A stretch of DNA of 64,000 nt, taken from assembly GCA_015039365.1 (NCBI GenBank), contig WION01000164.1, forward strand, positions 1-64,000. Direction: 5' to 3'. This document shows, piece after piece, positions 11,600-25,108 of this stretch. A program made the translations under genes and the position numbers. How positions within the stretch are numbered: the first letter of the stretch is position 1; each line of letters starts with the position of its first letter. Source of the DNA: Amanita rubescens (Eukaryota > Basidiomycota > Agaricomycetes > Agaricales > Amanitaceae). The notes beneath the pieces are model-generated. The model had not been told where the DNA came from. It ran no database searches and saw only the letters and a list, made by a program, of their open reading frames with translations.

Positions 11600-12139
11600 T
11601 TTACCCCCTTCAGACTCAGACTGACACGTATACTGTTAAAGATTCCCATTATTAGTTATAACTGACCACCTTTGATATTTGATACATGGAATGACTCCGA
11701 TGTCTGGCTGCAACGCATACGTGGCTCGTGGCTTCATGACCATCAGCGCAAGTGATGAGCACTCTGGCAATATGGCAAACTCCGATTACTTGCGCGCACA
11801 TCGTATCACTGTGACTCGGCTGGCATAAGACTCTTCTGCCGACTTCTATAGCTGCTCAGTATGTTTGCGTATGTTGACCTCGGAAAAACCTCAGGCTACC
11901 GCGATGCGGCGATCGCCTAGCAGAAGACTGAACCTCGAATATGTGGCCGTACTGTTACGGACGAGCGCGATCACGGTGCATTGGTAGGCCAATCCTCATC
12001 TGCCAGTCAGCAAAAGTCCACGCCCGGCAACTTTACAATAGGAGCGTTAGGAGACTTTAAGACAAGACAAGTCTAGGAGACTTGAGACAATAGTCACATA
12101 TAAGGAGCATTGCTCTCGCCCTCATCTTCTCCAGCGACT
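11600..12139. promoter_or_regulatory. Intergenic region upstream of copy 3
   Basis: These 540 bp between copies 2 and 3 hold no supported gene. Just before the copy 3 start there are three near-repeats of 'gagacttaag/gagacaa' type at about 12,048-12,093. I cannot assign a function. Confidence 0.3.
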
Positions 12140-15100
12140 ATGATGGCCTCCAGCGCGAACGACCCCGTCCAGGAACCTGACCTCATGGATGTCTCTTCTG
12201 AAGAGGGAGACGGTACCCAATCAAAAACCAAGGGAAATTTGTGTGTACGTACCACGCGCTCGTTTTTCATGAAGCATAATATAACACACTACATCTTGTA
12301 GAAAGATCTCGAATCAATTTTGAAAGAGGATAAATTGGAGGCCCCGGGCTCATACGCATATTCATCTCTTTTGCCCTTCGCACCGCACGCTTGTTTGAAT
12401 ATCGTGGGCATAGGAAGTGTTGGACTTCCCCTAACTGACGCTGACGCGAGAATGATAATAACATGCGCGTCTCAGGCACCCTATGGTCGGGGTAGTCAGA
12501 CTGTCGTTGATAAAGAAGTTCGAGACACTTGGGAAGTCGACCCGACACGCGTCACATTCGAAAATCCAAACTGGCTTATCTATGTACAAGACTTGGCCGT
12601 TCAAACGGTGTGCTCTAGTCTCCGCGTGAAGAAATACGATGCTCCACCCCGGTGCGAGTTCTACAAGCTCCTACTCTACGAGGCTGGTTCACAGTGAGAC
12701 GAATCTATTTTAGAGTAGTTCATTCGCTGATATTTCATGTAGCTTCCTTCCACATAGAGAGTTCGTTTTCACACACATATCTCTTTATTTTGTTGTGATG
12801 ATGTTTGGGTAGCACCCAGAAGGCAGACGGCATGTTCGGTACCATGATCATACTTCTACCTTCGCGATACACCGGTGGAGAGGTTCACCTTACACACGGA
12901 TCAAAAACCCAGGTCATTGACTTCTCGGCATCATCTGCGGCGAATACTGCTGTCCTTGCTTGGTACACTGACGTATTACATGAAGTGAAGCCAGTAACCT
13001 CAGGATACCGACTTGCACTCGCTTATAACCTCATTTATCCATCGTCACGCTTGCCATTGCCTATGGCTCCAACTTACGATGGTCCATGTGCAGAACTCAG
13101 ACAAGTGCTGCGCAAGTGGGAGGGAAAATACAAAGAGCACGAGGAAGAGGAAGACGAGGAAGAGGAAGATGAGAAATCGAAAGACGAGGAAGAGGAAGAG
13201 GAGGAAGAGGAGGACGAGGAAGAGGAAGACGAGGAAGAGGAAGATGAGGAAGAGGAAGACAAGGAATCGAAAGAATGCAAGGAACCAGATTACATTGCAT
13301 ACCTCCTAGGACACCAGTATAGCGACATTGATTTCGGTCGTGGGGCATCCTGCTTGAAAGGAGAGGATGACGAAAGGGTTGCACTTGTTCGTGTAGCAGC
13401 AGAAGGACTAGGCCTTGCAATCTTCCTCGCAAAAATCGAGTATCATTTTTCAGGAAATGCGGACAATTTCGGGGGCCACTACGGCAGGGCAAAGCGCCGG
13501 CGTGGAAGCGAAGACTCGGACTCGGACGGTGTGTATGACCAATTTGATAAGGCCGATGTGGAGATTTCCCTCTCGACGATGGTTGACTTGAGCGGGAATG
13601 TTGTGCTTGGTCCCGACGAGTCTATTAAAATTGGCGAAGATTGTTTTCTTCCAACGGATGCTTTCAATGACGAGGAACCTGATGATGAGAAGGAGGAGAT
13701 TACTGGTAATGTTAGTCTGTTGGATAACCATACGAGCCTTTCTCACTTAGCGGTTGCACAGGAGGGAACCACATTCGACTACTGTACGGCTCCTGCTCTC
13801 GTGAACATAACTAATACTGATACATTGAAATAGGGTACCATCGCTCCGTCTTCGTACTGATTCTGTCGGATAAACTCCCTCACGTTTTGATACGAAACGG
13901 GGGAGTAGGGTATGTCATGAAGCTCTTCAAGGAGTCGCTGTCTGAGAATGCGCCGACGGGAAAAGATAAAGATATGGCAAAGTTCATTATTAGAAAACTT
14001 CGGAAGGCGGGTGACGACAAGGCCTTGGCTATGAAGGACATGCTTGGTTATGCTTACAAATGGAAAGACATCGAGATGTGGAAAGGCCTGACTAAAAGTT
14101 GCGAAAAATATGTTGAGGTGCAGGGTGAACATGGTCTTGTTCAAGCATGGCGTATTTTCAAATTTGAACAAACTCGCTCAAGGTATATTCTTGGAATCCA
14201 GATGTTTGTTTACTGACGTCGTCAATATATAGCGTCGAAAAGTTGTTGCAAAACAAACGTCTGCCTCACAGGCTCGCATATATCAACACAATTCGTCAGG
14301 CTGTATCGGAGTCTGACGAGAAGGATGTTATTCAAGAATGGTGCTCGAATCAAGCAACACTCGCCTTGACAACCTACACTTCACCCGATGACAGTGACGT
14401 GTCGCCGCTTGTCTCTATGGTATGCGAGAATGGAATTCAAGGTATCAGAGAAATGTATGTTGCCCATTGAACGGTTTTCGAAGGCGAAGGTCCCTGATAT
14501 TTCTGCCCAGGTCCATTGAAAAGATTGTTACCGAAAAGGCATTCCTATTTTTGACGGCGCTTGTCAAAGCCCTTCACACAAAGCAGGCAGCTGTGCTGGA
14601 GAAAACTTCAGCCCATTGCGCAGGGAGTAATGATCCACAGTCTGAAGCTGCTTGTTTGCTTGAGGAGTTTATTAGAAACTGTCTCGATTATGCCGGAAAG
14701 GGATGGAGTCTGGTGATATCGAAACCCCGAACCGTTGGCTCCTCGTACCATACGAACGAAACAATGCTGGCTCGCCTGCTCGACCTTGTTGAATTGTGTC
14801 TTCTTACTGGCCAAATGGATACATGCCGCACTTTTCTTGACCGAGTGTGGAATTTGTCAGGCGAACTGGTGGATAAATTCCATAATATCTACGCGCCTCT
14901 CGTACCTAAGCTTTGCAAACTCCTGGAGAAGACAAACACGGACATCTGCACTCCGCCGTTCAACGATTTCATGCGACTGCTAATTTCCCACTACCTGTGT
15001 TACGTGCTCTGTACAAAAGAGCAAGGAGCAAAACTACGCCAAATCGGTTGCGGGAGTTGCGATGACTGCAAGAAGCTGAACAGCTTTTTGACGGGAAATG

Positions 15101-15489
15101 CAAAGGAACATAGTTTCTACATCCCCGGAAAAAGTCACCTGAAATCTCGGTTAGATTCCGCTAAAGACCTTTTGACGCAGGGAAGTCAATCTTATTGGGC
15201 TTCTCCCTATGATCTGAGAGTAACGAAAACTCATGTGGCGCTTTCTGCGAGCATCTGGAAATACCGGCTTCAAGTCGTTAACGACATGCTTAAGGCGATT
15301 GGCACAAAGAATGTTGAAAAGATCATGGGAGATCGATATACCGACGTTCGCGAGGCCCTAAAGGGTCAGCATGCATTTACCTTGGAGCAGACGGTAGCTG
15401 AACAGGAGAATGTGTCCGGCCCTGCGTCAATGTCAACTGTCGAAAATACAACTTCGGTAATTGGAGAGAAAAGGAAACTTGAAGCTTGA
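12140..15489 (+). CDS. 2OG-Fe(II) dioxygenase-like protein, tandem copy 3 (acidic insert)
   Basis: Exons: 12140-12244, 12302-12693, 12743-12760, 12813-13710, 13762-13783, 13834-14182, 14233-14454, 14511-15489, all in frame. The 18-base exon gives F-L-P-H-R-D; V-L-H-E-V and S-G-Y-R are present, so iron and 2OG ligands look complete. Between the dioxygenase core and the next conserved block (Y-I-A-Y-L-L) sits an expanded Glu/Asp-rich tract of about 45 residues encoded by a GAGGAA-type repeat. It is absent or short in the other copies. The C-terminal half matches copies 1 and 2, with the Cys cluster changed to I-G-C-G-S-C-D-D-C. Both tiny exons are conserved in sequence and length. Confidence 0.82.
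13138..13285 (+). repeat. GAGGAA-type acidic repeat inside copy 3
   Basis: Imperfect repeats of GAGGAAGAGGAAGAC type encode a Glu/Asp-rich run within an exon. The same position in copy 4 (about 16,738-16,770) has a shorter GAG run. Copies 1 and 2 have only a few acidic residues. The repeat stays in frame. Confidence 0.9.
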
Positions 15490-15692
15490 ATCTGTTGATG
15501 TCATTACATGTCGTTAACAATTTATATTAGTTCTATCTAAATGTGTGGTCATTGAGCGCAGCTTGGCTGTTGAGAACTTTGCCAGGTGATATACTTCTTC
15601 TTGAGCAGGCGGAGCGTGACAGTGCCATCAATTTCAACAATGCCATGGGTCGCTACAAGGGCCCTCGTCTCACAAGTGCGGCGCCCTCAAAA

Positions 15693-17568
15693 ATGAACAC
15701 AATGACGATCCAGGCACTTGATGGTCTTCTAGAAGTTTCTTCTGAGGAAGGAGACAGCAGTCAACCAGAGGAAAGAGACGATAACCAACCAGAGGAAGGA
15801 GATGGTAGCCAACCAAAAACAAAGGACCATTTGTGTGTACGTACGGTACTTGTTACGCGAAAGATATATAACGAATCGCATGTTGTAGGAGGACCTTGAA
15901 TTAATCTTGAAAGAGAACAAATTGGAGGCGCCAGGCTCATACGCATATTCGTCTCTTTTGCCTTTCGCACCTCACGCGTGCTTGAACATAAAGGGTCTTG
16001 GAAGGATTGGACTGCCCCTGTCTGAAATTGACGCGAAAAGGGTGATAGCACACGCATCTCAAGCTCCCTATGGTCGAGGTAGACAGACTATCGTCGACAA
16101 AGAAGTACGAAATACTTGGGAAATTGACCCCGCACGCGTCAAATTCGAAAATCCAAACTGGTTTATTTATGTACGAGACCTGGCGGTTCAGACGGTGTGC
16201 GCCAGTCTCCGCGTGAAGAAATACGATGCTCCGCCGCGCTGCGAGTTCTACAAGCTCCTACTCTACGAGACTGGTTCACAGTAAGACGAACACTACTTCA
16301 TAGTAGTTTATTGGCTGATATTCCATAAATTAGTTTCCTTCCACATCGAGAGTCAGTGTCAATATTCATTTTCATCGAAATTCTCCCGATGATGTTCATA
16401 TAGTACCCAAAAGTCAGACGGCATGTTCGCAACCATGGTCATCCTCCTACCTTCGCAATATACTGGTGGAGAGATTCACCTTACACACGCATCGAAAACG
16501 CAGGTCATTGACTTCTCTGATTCCTCTGTGGCGAATACTGCTGTCCTTGCTTGGTATACCGACGTATTACATGAAGTGAAGCCAGTTACCTCAGGATACC
16601 GACTTGCACTCTCATATAACCTCATTTACGCGTCATCACGCTTGCCGTTGCCTATGGCTCCAACTTACGACGGTCCATGTGCAGAACTCAGACAAGTGCT
16701 ACGCAAGTGGGAGGAGGGAAAATACAAGAAACCGAAAGAGGAGGAGGAGGAGGAGGAGGAGGAAGAATGCGAGGAACCAGACGAACGTGATTGCATTGCA
16801 TACCTCTTAGAACACCAGTATAGCGAGATGGACTTCAGTCGCGGGGCATCCTGCTTGAAAGGAGAGGACGACGAAAGGGTTGCGCTCGTTCATGCAGCAG
16901 CAGAAGGACTAGGCCTTGTAATCCTCCTCGCCAGAATCAGATATCATTTTTCGGGAGATATGGACGATTTCGAGGGCTATGGCAGGATAAAGTGTCAAGA
17001 TGGGTACAGAAACCTTAACCATGACCTTGATGGGGGAGCATCCATTTCCCTCTCGAAGATAGTTGACTTGAGCGGGCACGTTGTGCTTGATTCTGATCGC
17101 TCTGTAGGAATCGACGAAGATTGCTTTCTTCCGAGGGATGCTCTCAACGATTCACGCCCTGATGGCACGGAGGAGGAGCGAACAGGTAATGTCAGTCCGT
17201 CGTATGTTAGATAGCAATACGTGGCATTCTCACTTGGCAATTGAACAGGAGGGAACCACGATCAGCTACTGTACGACCCTTGCTCCTTTAAACGTCAGCT
17301 AATGTGACTGACACGCTGGAATTTGCGTAGGGTATCATCGTTGTGCCTTCATAATGATTCTGTCGGATAAACTCCCTCATATTCTGGGGGAGTCGGGTAT
17401 GTCATGAAGCTATTCAAGGAGTCGCTGTCCGACGATGCGCCCACTGAAAAAGGCAAAAGTATCGCAAAGCATATTATCAGCAACCTTCAGATCGCAGGCT
17501 CCGACAGGGTCACGGCTCTGAAGCCCATGCTTGATTATGCTTATGAATGGAAAGACATCGAGATGTGC
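15693..17568 (+). pseudogene. 2OG-Fe(II) dioxygenase-like tandem copy 4, frameshifted and truncated
   Basis: Exons 15693-15836, 15889-16280, 16334-16351, 16404-17190 and 17249-17270 are in frame and keep F-L-P-H-R-D, V-L-H-E-V and S-G-Y-R. The exon starting at 17,331 has lost about 11 bases relative to copy 3 at about 17,383 (after the codons for P-H-I-L), which shifts the frame to a stop. Homology then ends abruptly at about 17,565 in the middle of K-D-I-E-M. The last two exons of the family are absent, and the Abp1 3' flank follows. A shortened protein with only the dioxygenase core could still be made from the 5' part. Confidence 0.75.
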
Positions 17569-17784
17569 TGCGGGATTTCGGATTTCTGACGCGTAGGACT
17601 TTAGGATTGGTCATCTATATGTTTTCGAATGTGTCTCTTCCAATGCAGTGACGTGATCCCTGGTATACATGCGCGTCTGTCCCGGTAACGTGGGCTATCA
17701 TGCATATGTCAAGGGTAATACAAATGATATTTAATCCAATCGAGTAACCAATTCTCTACTTGTAATATAATCTTCTCAGCGGAC

Positions 17785-20549
17785 TCACTCTTGCGACTCG
17801 ACATAATTGGCTGAAAAATACAAGCCCGTTATTGCAAAGACCAAGATATGCTTCTATTAAGCACTCACCTGGGAACAAACCACGTCGTCCATCTGCCAAA
17901 GTGCCCTCCCACCATTCATCCATTACAGCTTCGATCTGAATGACCCTGTCACCTTCATGGAAGGATATCTCGTTATCTTCCGCAGCTTCATAACTAATGA
18001 AAGGTTAGCTAATCGCAACGGAAAAGAAATTGTTTGAAACTTACGCATATATGGCGATAGCCGTGTATCCCTCATCTTCAACAGGCTGCTCTGGGGGTAC
18101 CACCGGCTACATGGCATGAACTAGATTAGCACACGGATCTTGTTTTCCTTCTTGTGCACTTACCGCAACTGGGGGTGGTGGTGGTGGCGGCGGCGGCGGT
18201 GGCGGAAGAGGAGCTTCTTCCTCAACCGGAACATCCGCTTGTTCAACAAGTTCAACATAGTTGGCTTCAAAAGAACATCAGCATCCCCCAAAAAAACACA
18301 AGACGAATACCGCAGACTTACATGGGAACAACCCAGATTTGCCTCCTTGACCAACACCAGACCACCACCCATCTCCAACCTCTTCTATTTGTTCTATATA
18401 TTCCCCTTCGACCAGGTTCATCTCATTATCTTCGGCAGCCTACAATCGCGCGTTAAGCAAGAAAGCATTGGCTTCATTTGTCTATCTGGTACTCACCTCG
18501 TACTCATACAAAGCAACAGCTGTTATTCCTCGTCCTCCAGCGCCAGTTGCATAATGTTCTGGCTCTGGCTCCGGTTCTGGTTCTTGGACACTCAACGCTG
18601 CCATCTAGTCATAAATGAGTCGTATAATTATCTAACTAGAAATAATCACACAAACCTGTGCGACGGGCGCTGCGGGAGGCGGCGGTGGCGGTGGCGGCGG
18701 GGGAGGTGGAGGGGGGGCTATAAAATCTGGTTCCTCTTCCATATGTGGTGGAACTGGCGGAGGAGGTGGGGGAGGAGGAGGAGGCGGAGGAGGGGGGGGA
18801 GCGAATTCTGGTTCTGTCTCCGGTTCAGGTTCACTTTCCTGTTGCCAAGCAGGCATGGAAGGACGAGATGGCGGGGGTGGCGGAGGCGGAGGTGGGGGTG
18901 CTGCCTCTTCTACATCCTCGACTGGGGGCCGTGGCGGCGGTGGAGGTGGGGGAAGTGGCTGATACTATCATGTTTGTCACTGTATGCCAGATATTACATC
19001 AAAAATGATACACACCGGAGCTACTGCTGCTTCTTCTACTTCATACCCGGCGCTGTCCCCAGTAGAGTGTGCAAACAGTGATGCACCTGCTCCTACCGCT
19101 GCACCCGCTCCTACCGCTGCACCCGCTCCTACCGCTGCACCCGCGGAAACAGGTCCAATCGCACCAAAATTTCGGGGCGCAGGTTTGGCAACCGCAGCTC
19201 TACCAAATGTAGGTGCACTGGATGTAAACGTCGGGACAGCAGGCGCCGACGAGGGCGGAGAAACAAAAGAGGCGCCTCGGCTTCTTGCTTCTTCTTCTTC
19301 CGCCTGTTTCTTCGCAAGAGCCTGTCTTTCGCTCCATGTCAACTTCTTCGGTCCTCCTGCACTTACGCTGGATTTGAGAGGAGGCGCGGTGTTCTGTTGC
19401 TGTTGTCCAAACGCAGAAAATGGATTTTTGAGTTTTCTGGGTGCTGGAAGCGAAACAGGAGTATAGGCAGATCCAACCGGCTTCTCTTCCTCGTCCTTGC
19501 TACTTGGTGTATCTATAGTTGTTGGCCTAGGAGCAGACGCAGTGCGAGTTACAGGAGGGGAGGACTGGATTGAAAATGAACAGCAAGGATCACGCTAGCA
19601 TAATAATGACTTACGAGAGCGCTGAAAGTGGGTCTCACAGCGGTGGGTAACACTGGAGGACGACTTGCAGCAGGAAGTGCGGAAAGCGGTGAAGGTGCAG
19701 AAGGCTTTTCTGCATCCCATGCGTCTACAGGTGTCACTGGAGCTGTGGATGCCGAGGCCCTACCGTACAATGAAGCAGCAGTCGTTGCCGGCTTCGCACC
19801 ACCAAACGCCGGACGTGGGGCGGATGGTGGCGGTGGAGGCTTAGCAGCGGATGGTACGGATGGTGTGGGTGTCGCGCGCAGTGCAGTGATGTCAACCTTC
19901 CCTACTGGTTTGTAGTTGGTGCCAACGGGGGTTATCGGTTCAAATGTACGCGGTGCCTCCTTTTGAGCAGTATACTTGGCTCCAGATGCGGCCTCCACGC
20001 GCGACATGATAAGAACCGGGTCAACGTCGCCCTTTCAATGAACACCTCAGAATGTGAACGCAGACATCATCATCGACAACGTACCTCATTCCGTGCACTG
20101 ATAACGACATGCGCACCACGCAGAAATTTCCCTACTGCACTTGCATGGGTATGAAACAGGCCTTTCTTAGATTCCGGAACGCCGTCGCCACACCAGTTGA
20201 CTTGCACGAACTTAGGAAGTTGACTCTGAGAGCGGACAGTTAAGATCATCGAATATCGAAACTCAAGTCATCGCATACGTTTGTATCAACGACACGGGCA
20301 AAAGCATATTGAATTCTAAAGATATGAAGATTAGGCACTTTCGTAACATGCAGATAGATCGGCTACTCACCTTCCGTCTGAAAACTCTTCTTGCAATTCC
20401 TCCAGGCCACCATTGCCTTTAGACTGCACCTTGAGATCATTCGTTCCCTTTTCGTATGTAAAAAGTGCCCAATTGATTCCACGATTATTGAGGATGTCAT
20501 GATAAGCGTCGTTGAGCGTTTTATTCGAAAGATTAACTTGGAGGGACAT
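17785..20549 (-). CDS. ABP1: Abp1/drebrin-like actin-binding protein
   Basis: Exons on the minus strand begin 20549-20371, 20315-20279, 20225-20085 and 20031-19615, and end with N-Y-V-E-S-Q-E and a stop at 17,785. The first three form an ADF-homology domain (I-N-W-A-L-F-T-Y-E, then F-V-Q-V-N-W-C-G-D-G-V, then G-A-H-V-V-I-S-A-R-N). Next come V-N and P-rich linkers, a K-K-L-T-W-S-E-R-Q-A-L-A-K-K-Q motif, a G-A-G-A-A-V tandem repeat, and an exon (about 18,650-18,980) with two long proline runs. Two SH3 domains close the protein: the first around 18,170-18,600 (G-D-G-W-W) and the second around 17,870-18,110 (M-D-E-W-W-E-G-T). Abp1 links cortical actin patches to endocytosis through the SH3 domains. 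All parts look intact, so this is probably the functional parent of the relics at 1.1-2.3 kb. Confidence 0.88.
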
Positions 20550-20844
20550 TTCTATGGCTATAAATCATGTAAATTCAAGTTACGTGTAGATCCGACGCTT
20601 ACCTTGCCTGCGAAGTGCTTCGATGCACTCAGATATGTTGCGGGCGGTACAAGTTGGCCGGAATTATATATATGTTCTCACGCGACCCGCAGCACTACCG
20701 CCGCGGCGCCGCGCGACTGACCGTATCTTCAATTGAATCATCAACGGAGTCAACTAGTCAGGGTAGACACGAGTGCTTCGATAGACATAGACAGTAATAC
20801 ACAGAAATCAAAACACCAATGATATATCCATAGCAACATCGACA
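20550..20844. other. Intergenic region, Abp1 promoter and esterase 3' flank
   Basis: About 295 bp that must contain the Abp1 promoter (reading left) and the 3' end of the neighbouring esterase gene. No gene or clear motif was seen. Confidence 0.3.
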
Positions 20845-23800
20845 TCACCGCTTCCCAGTTGGAAAAAGCGAACCGGGTAAATTCAAAACGATACTACCAC
20901 GTCCCAGTGAATCATTCTCATACGTCTTCATTACGCCCTCGTAATTCACCTTGTCTGTCGACCATTCGATTATTTTGTCCTTTGTCAACTTCAGCACAGC
21001 GTTAGCACCCCGTTTAGGTTTGGCATCTGGTGCCTCCAGCGCTGCAGTTTCGTCCCGCACCGCTTTCAACCATCTCCGGGAAATATCAACCTGGTTTGGT
21101 GTCATGAGTGGAGTTAGCAGTGACCAGATGGCACGGTCCGTGCCATGCGTCACGTAACCTATATGTTTATTGAAAAGCCCGAGTTTTGAATGAGCGGTAT
21201 TATCAAACTTACCATTAGGGCAGAGTTGCTCCGGGGTCCACTCAATTCGGTATCTGATAACCGGAAAGTCTGCATCTAACAGCTCTTTGTGCAATAACCG
21301 AATAGGAAAATGGGTCAGTAGACAGCTCAAAGCCTGGCCAAGGACCGCTCTCGTCGCTTCCAGGTCCGTATCGTCGGAGATCGCCTTGAAACATGACATG
21401 AGTTTCCGGACGTTATAGTACGGGAAATGGCCCTCCAAATGCCTACGGCAGTCTTGCGGGGAGGACATCGGGTGTGAAACCGAATAGATATACCATTCGT
21501 CCGACACTTCGCCGACCACGATACTCCGAACTCCTCGCTCACGTAGACCAAGAGCAAACTTTCCAGATTTTTGCCTGTCCATGAGTCTCAATGTTGTGGG
21601 TATCCAATCTTCTGACTGGCACGCTCGAAAGATCCCATGTTCGAATCCCAATGCATCAGATTCGATCACCTTCGTGATCGCCGTCCAGGGAACTTTAACG
21701 GGATCTCTCAAGGTATCTAGAATATCTGGCGAATGTGGCTTTAATCCTAATGCCCTGCATAATGCGTCGAATTGCGGCTGCAGTCCCTCATCATTCTTTG
21801 GATCTAACCTGATCATTTGATTAGTGACGAAACAACCGCAAAACAGATACACGCACATCATGGCATTAGATTGGAGGATAGCCGATTGGAATGGCGCACG
21901 TTCCCCTTCAGGTAGAGAAGAGACTTTATGCAATTGTTGATGGATCGAATTTGAACTCAGATCACAAAGAGAGCCTAATTGCGAAAGCTTTAGGGGGGAA
22001 AAGGTGACGTTTAAAGTTCTCACCTATAGAATGGCCTTGGAGTTGGATATTGTTAGGATCCCCTGTGACGATAAACTTATGCCCCCGTTTATTGAACAGT
22101 GAGAGGGAAACGTACCTCCGAAAGATTCAATGTTTGACTTGATCCATTGCAACGCCAGCCATTGATCTTTGAATCCATAATTTCCGCTCAATTTTGGCTT
22201 ATGAGATGCAAGGAATCCGAATGCCGAGAGTCGATAGCCGATGCTGACCCATACTTCTGACATCTCAGCGCAGACATATTGCGCCTGAGCAGACACAGCA
22301 TGCGGAGAACCAAATTGAAGGAATCTAATTGCATTGTATGTTACAATACCTTCGAAGCGACAAGGAAACTCATACCCTTCATGAATGTAGACTTTCACAG
22401 GAAATTTTTGTTGAGTAGGGAATGATGGGGGAATGAAGACGTTGAGGAATAAACTTGAAGAAATGAAATCAGCCAAGTTACTGAATGTTTACTTTTCGCG
22501 CCTTACGGATTCTCAGTGGGTTTTCCAAGCCCAACCCTGTGTTCGTAGGGCACGTCTATATAACCTGATCAAAAATCGCAATCTGCTTTAAAGCAAGTCC
22601 AACGTACTCGCTGCTTGACCATCGAAATTTGGCTGAGCGGCATCTCCAGAAAACGGTTATCACATTGATCAGACACCAAAATCAATACAACCTTACATGA
22701 TGTTTCCTTGATATATTCTTTCTCTTCGTATCGATGATCGGGAGGCAAAGGTTCGGGATCCATAAACCGCTGGGGAGGAAGAGCATAGGGTATCTCTATT
22801 GATGCTCCTTGTTATAATCCCGCATACAAGTACATTGAAAGAGTCATACCTAGAAACACCGCGGCGCCATTGGAAGTTCGCCCACCGATAACTGGTCCAT
22901 AATGCGTAACGACCGAAATACGATCATTATTCTGACTTAATTCGTCGTGCAGATGAGTGACATTATGAACCACGGGTGCAGGCAAAGGTGGAACGTCACG
23001 AGGGTATAATATCACCATGGTATTGAAGGTCCCATAGTCTGGAGACCATTCGATTTTCCTGTCCTTCGTCAACTTCAGCATGGTTTTAGGATCCCGTCTA
23101 GACGCAGGTTTCTGTGTCTTCAGTGCAGCAATTTCGTCCTGCACCGTTTTCAACCAACTCCGGGCGACGTCAACCTGGTCCGGTGTCATGAGTGGAGTTA
23201 ACAGTGACCAGATAACCCTGTCTGAGGCATGCGAAATATGACCTTTGTTTTCTGCTTTTTCGGGACAATCATATACTGGAGTGCATACTTCGTGATCTAT
23301 GGGCCCTTAGATGAGTCCTAGCCTCGCATGAAAGACATTATCATACCAGCGGGGCGGACTTGCTCGGGTACCCACTCGATTCGATATCTTATGACCGGAA
23401 AGCCTGCTGCGAACAGGTCTTGGTGCAGTAACCGAATTGGAATATGGACCAGTCCAGCCGGCAAAAGCGAGTCGCCAAGCAGCACCCTCGCTTCAGCCCC
23501 ATTTTTGCTGCGCTCGAAACCTTTTATGAGTTTATTGGCGAAGCGGTCGGGGAAATATCTCTTCAAAGTTGGTTCAACTTCCGACGGGGAAGATAGCGGG
23601 TGTGAAACTGAATAGTCATGCCCTTCAGCCTTCACTTCGCCGACCACAATACTTCGAACTCCTCGCGCCCACAAGCCGCGAGCGAATGCCCCACTGCGCT
23701 GCCGCTCCATTGGCCCTGGTTCCGTGTGTATCCAGTCACCTGACAAACACGCTCGGAAGATCCCATGTTCGACTCCTAATGCCTCGGTTTCGATCAGCTT

Positions 23801-25108
23801 CGTGATCTTCGTCCACGGAACTTTAACAGGGTCTCTCAAGGTATCTAGAATATCCTGGGAATTCGGATCTAATTCCAATGCCTTGCAGAATGCGTCGAAT
23901 TGCGGCTGCAGTTCCTCTGGAGTCCTAGGATCTGACCTAATCATCTGATTAACAATGAAACGGTCACAGGATAGAGACACGCGTACAGCATGGCATTAGA
24001 TTGGAGTATAGCCGATTGAAATGGAGCATATTCCCCTTCGGGTAGGCAAGACGCTCTATGCAATTGTTGATGGATTGAGTGAGAGCTTAAATCGCAATAA
24101 GAGCCTTCATTGCAAAAGGCATCAGAAGAAGAAAGGTGCCTAGTTCTTGACATTCTTACCTGCTGAATGGCCTTGGATTTGAATATTATCAGGATCCCCT
24201 GTGATAATAATTATGCCCACGTCTATCGAAACGCGAGAGGACAACGTACCTCCGAACGATTCAATATTTGCCTTGATCCATTGCAGCGCAAGCCATTGAT
24301 CTTTGAAACCGTAGTTTCCGCTCAAGTTTGGCCTGTGGGACGCAAGGAATCCGAATGCGGAGAGTCGATAGCCGATATTGACCCATACTTCAGACATCTC
24401 GGCGCAGATGTACTGCGCTTGACCAGTTAAAGCATGCGGAGAACCAGATTGAAGAAATCTGACAAATATCTTATATCACGACAGCATCCGATGGCGACGA
24501 AGATAGCTTACCCTTCGTGAAAGTAAACTTTCACAGGGAACTTTTGTTGAGTAGGGAAAGATGGCGGAATGAATATGTTGAGAAATAAACTTGAAAAACC
24601 AAGTCGGTCAAATCGCCGGATGTCTATTTTTGGTGACGTACGGATTCTCAGTGGGTTGTCCAAGCCCAACCAGGTGTTCGCGAGGCACGTCTGTATAATC
24701 AGATCAGACGCTGGAGTCTACTTTAGCCATTTTCAACGTACTTGCTGCTTGACCATCCGAATTTGGCTGGACGGCATCTTTGCGAAACAGTGGTTATTAC
24801 ATTGATCATAAGCCGAAACTTGTATAACCCACATGACATCTCCTTGATGTATTCTCTCTCTTCGTATTGATGATCAGAAGGCAGAGGTTCAGGATCTGTA
24901 AACCGCTTGGGAGGAAGAGCATATGGTATTTCTGTTGGTATTTCTTGTTATGATCCTGTCAGATAAATACGTCCGAGATCATACCTAGAAACACCGCAAC
25001 GCCATTAGGAGTCCGTCCTCCCATAACTGGCCCATAAGGCGTAACGACAGTAATACGGTCATTACTCTGAGCTAACTCGTGCTGCAGGTGAGGCATGTTG
25101 TGAACCAT
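20845..25108 (-). CDS. Two-module carboxylesterase-like protein (modules E2-E1)
   Basis: Two complete copies of a type-B carboxylesterase-like module lie head to tail on the minus strand: E2 from 25,108 to about 22,967 and E1 from there to 20,845. The frame runs straight from the E2 C-terminal block (K-I-E-W-S-P-D-Y) through a P-P-L-P-A-P-V-V linker into the E1 N-terminal block (V-T-H-L-H-D-E-L, then Y-G-P-V-I-G-G-R-T-S-N-G) at 22,812-23,189. There is no stop and no new promoter. Nucleophile elbows: E2 Q-G-H-S-A-G (about 24,165), E1 Q-G-H-S-I-G (about 22,030). Each module keeps a catalytic His candidate (E2 I-S-H-A-S-D, E1 V-T-H-G-T-D). The oxyanion motif H-G-G is H-E-G in both. Each module has about nine exons. 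The substrate is unknown. Two separate transcripts remain possible. Confidence 0.7.

Noticed and set aside
13074..13492. Long poly-Ser and poly-Leu/Pro frames on the minus strand
   Set aside because: Shadows of the GAGGAA acidic repeat of the dioxygenase copy 3.
18632..19008. Plus-strand Trp/Arg/Gly-rich frames
   Set aside because: Antisense of the poly-proline exon of the Abp1 gene.
21630..21660. 'gttcgaatccc' resembles a tRNA T-loop
   Set aside because: It is part of an esterase exon repeated in other modules (for example 27,577); there is no tRNA fold around it.
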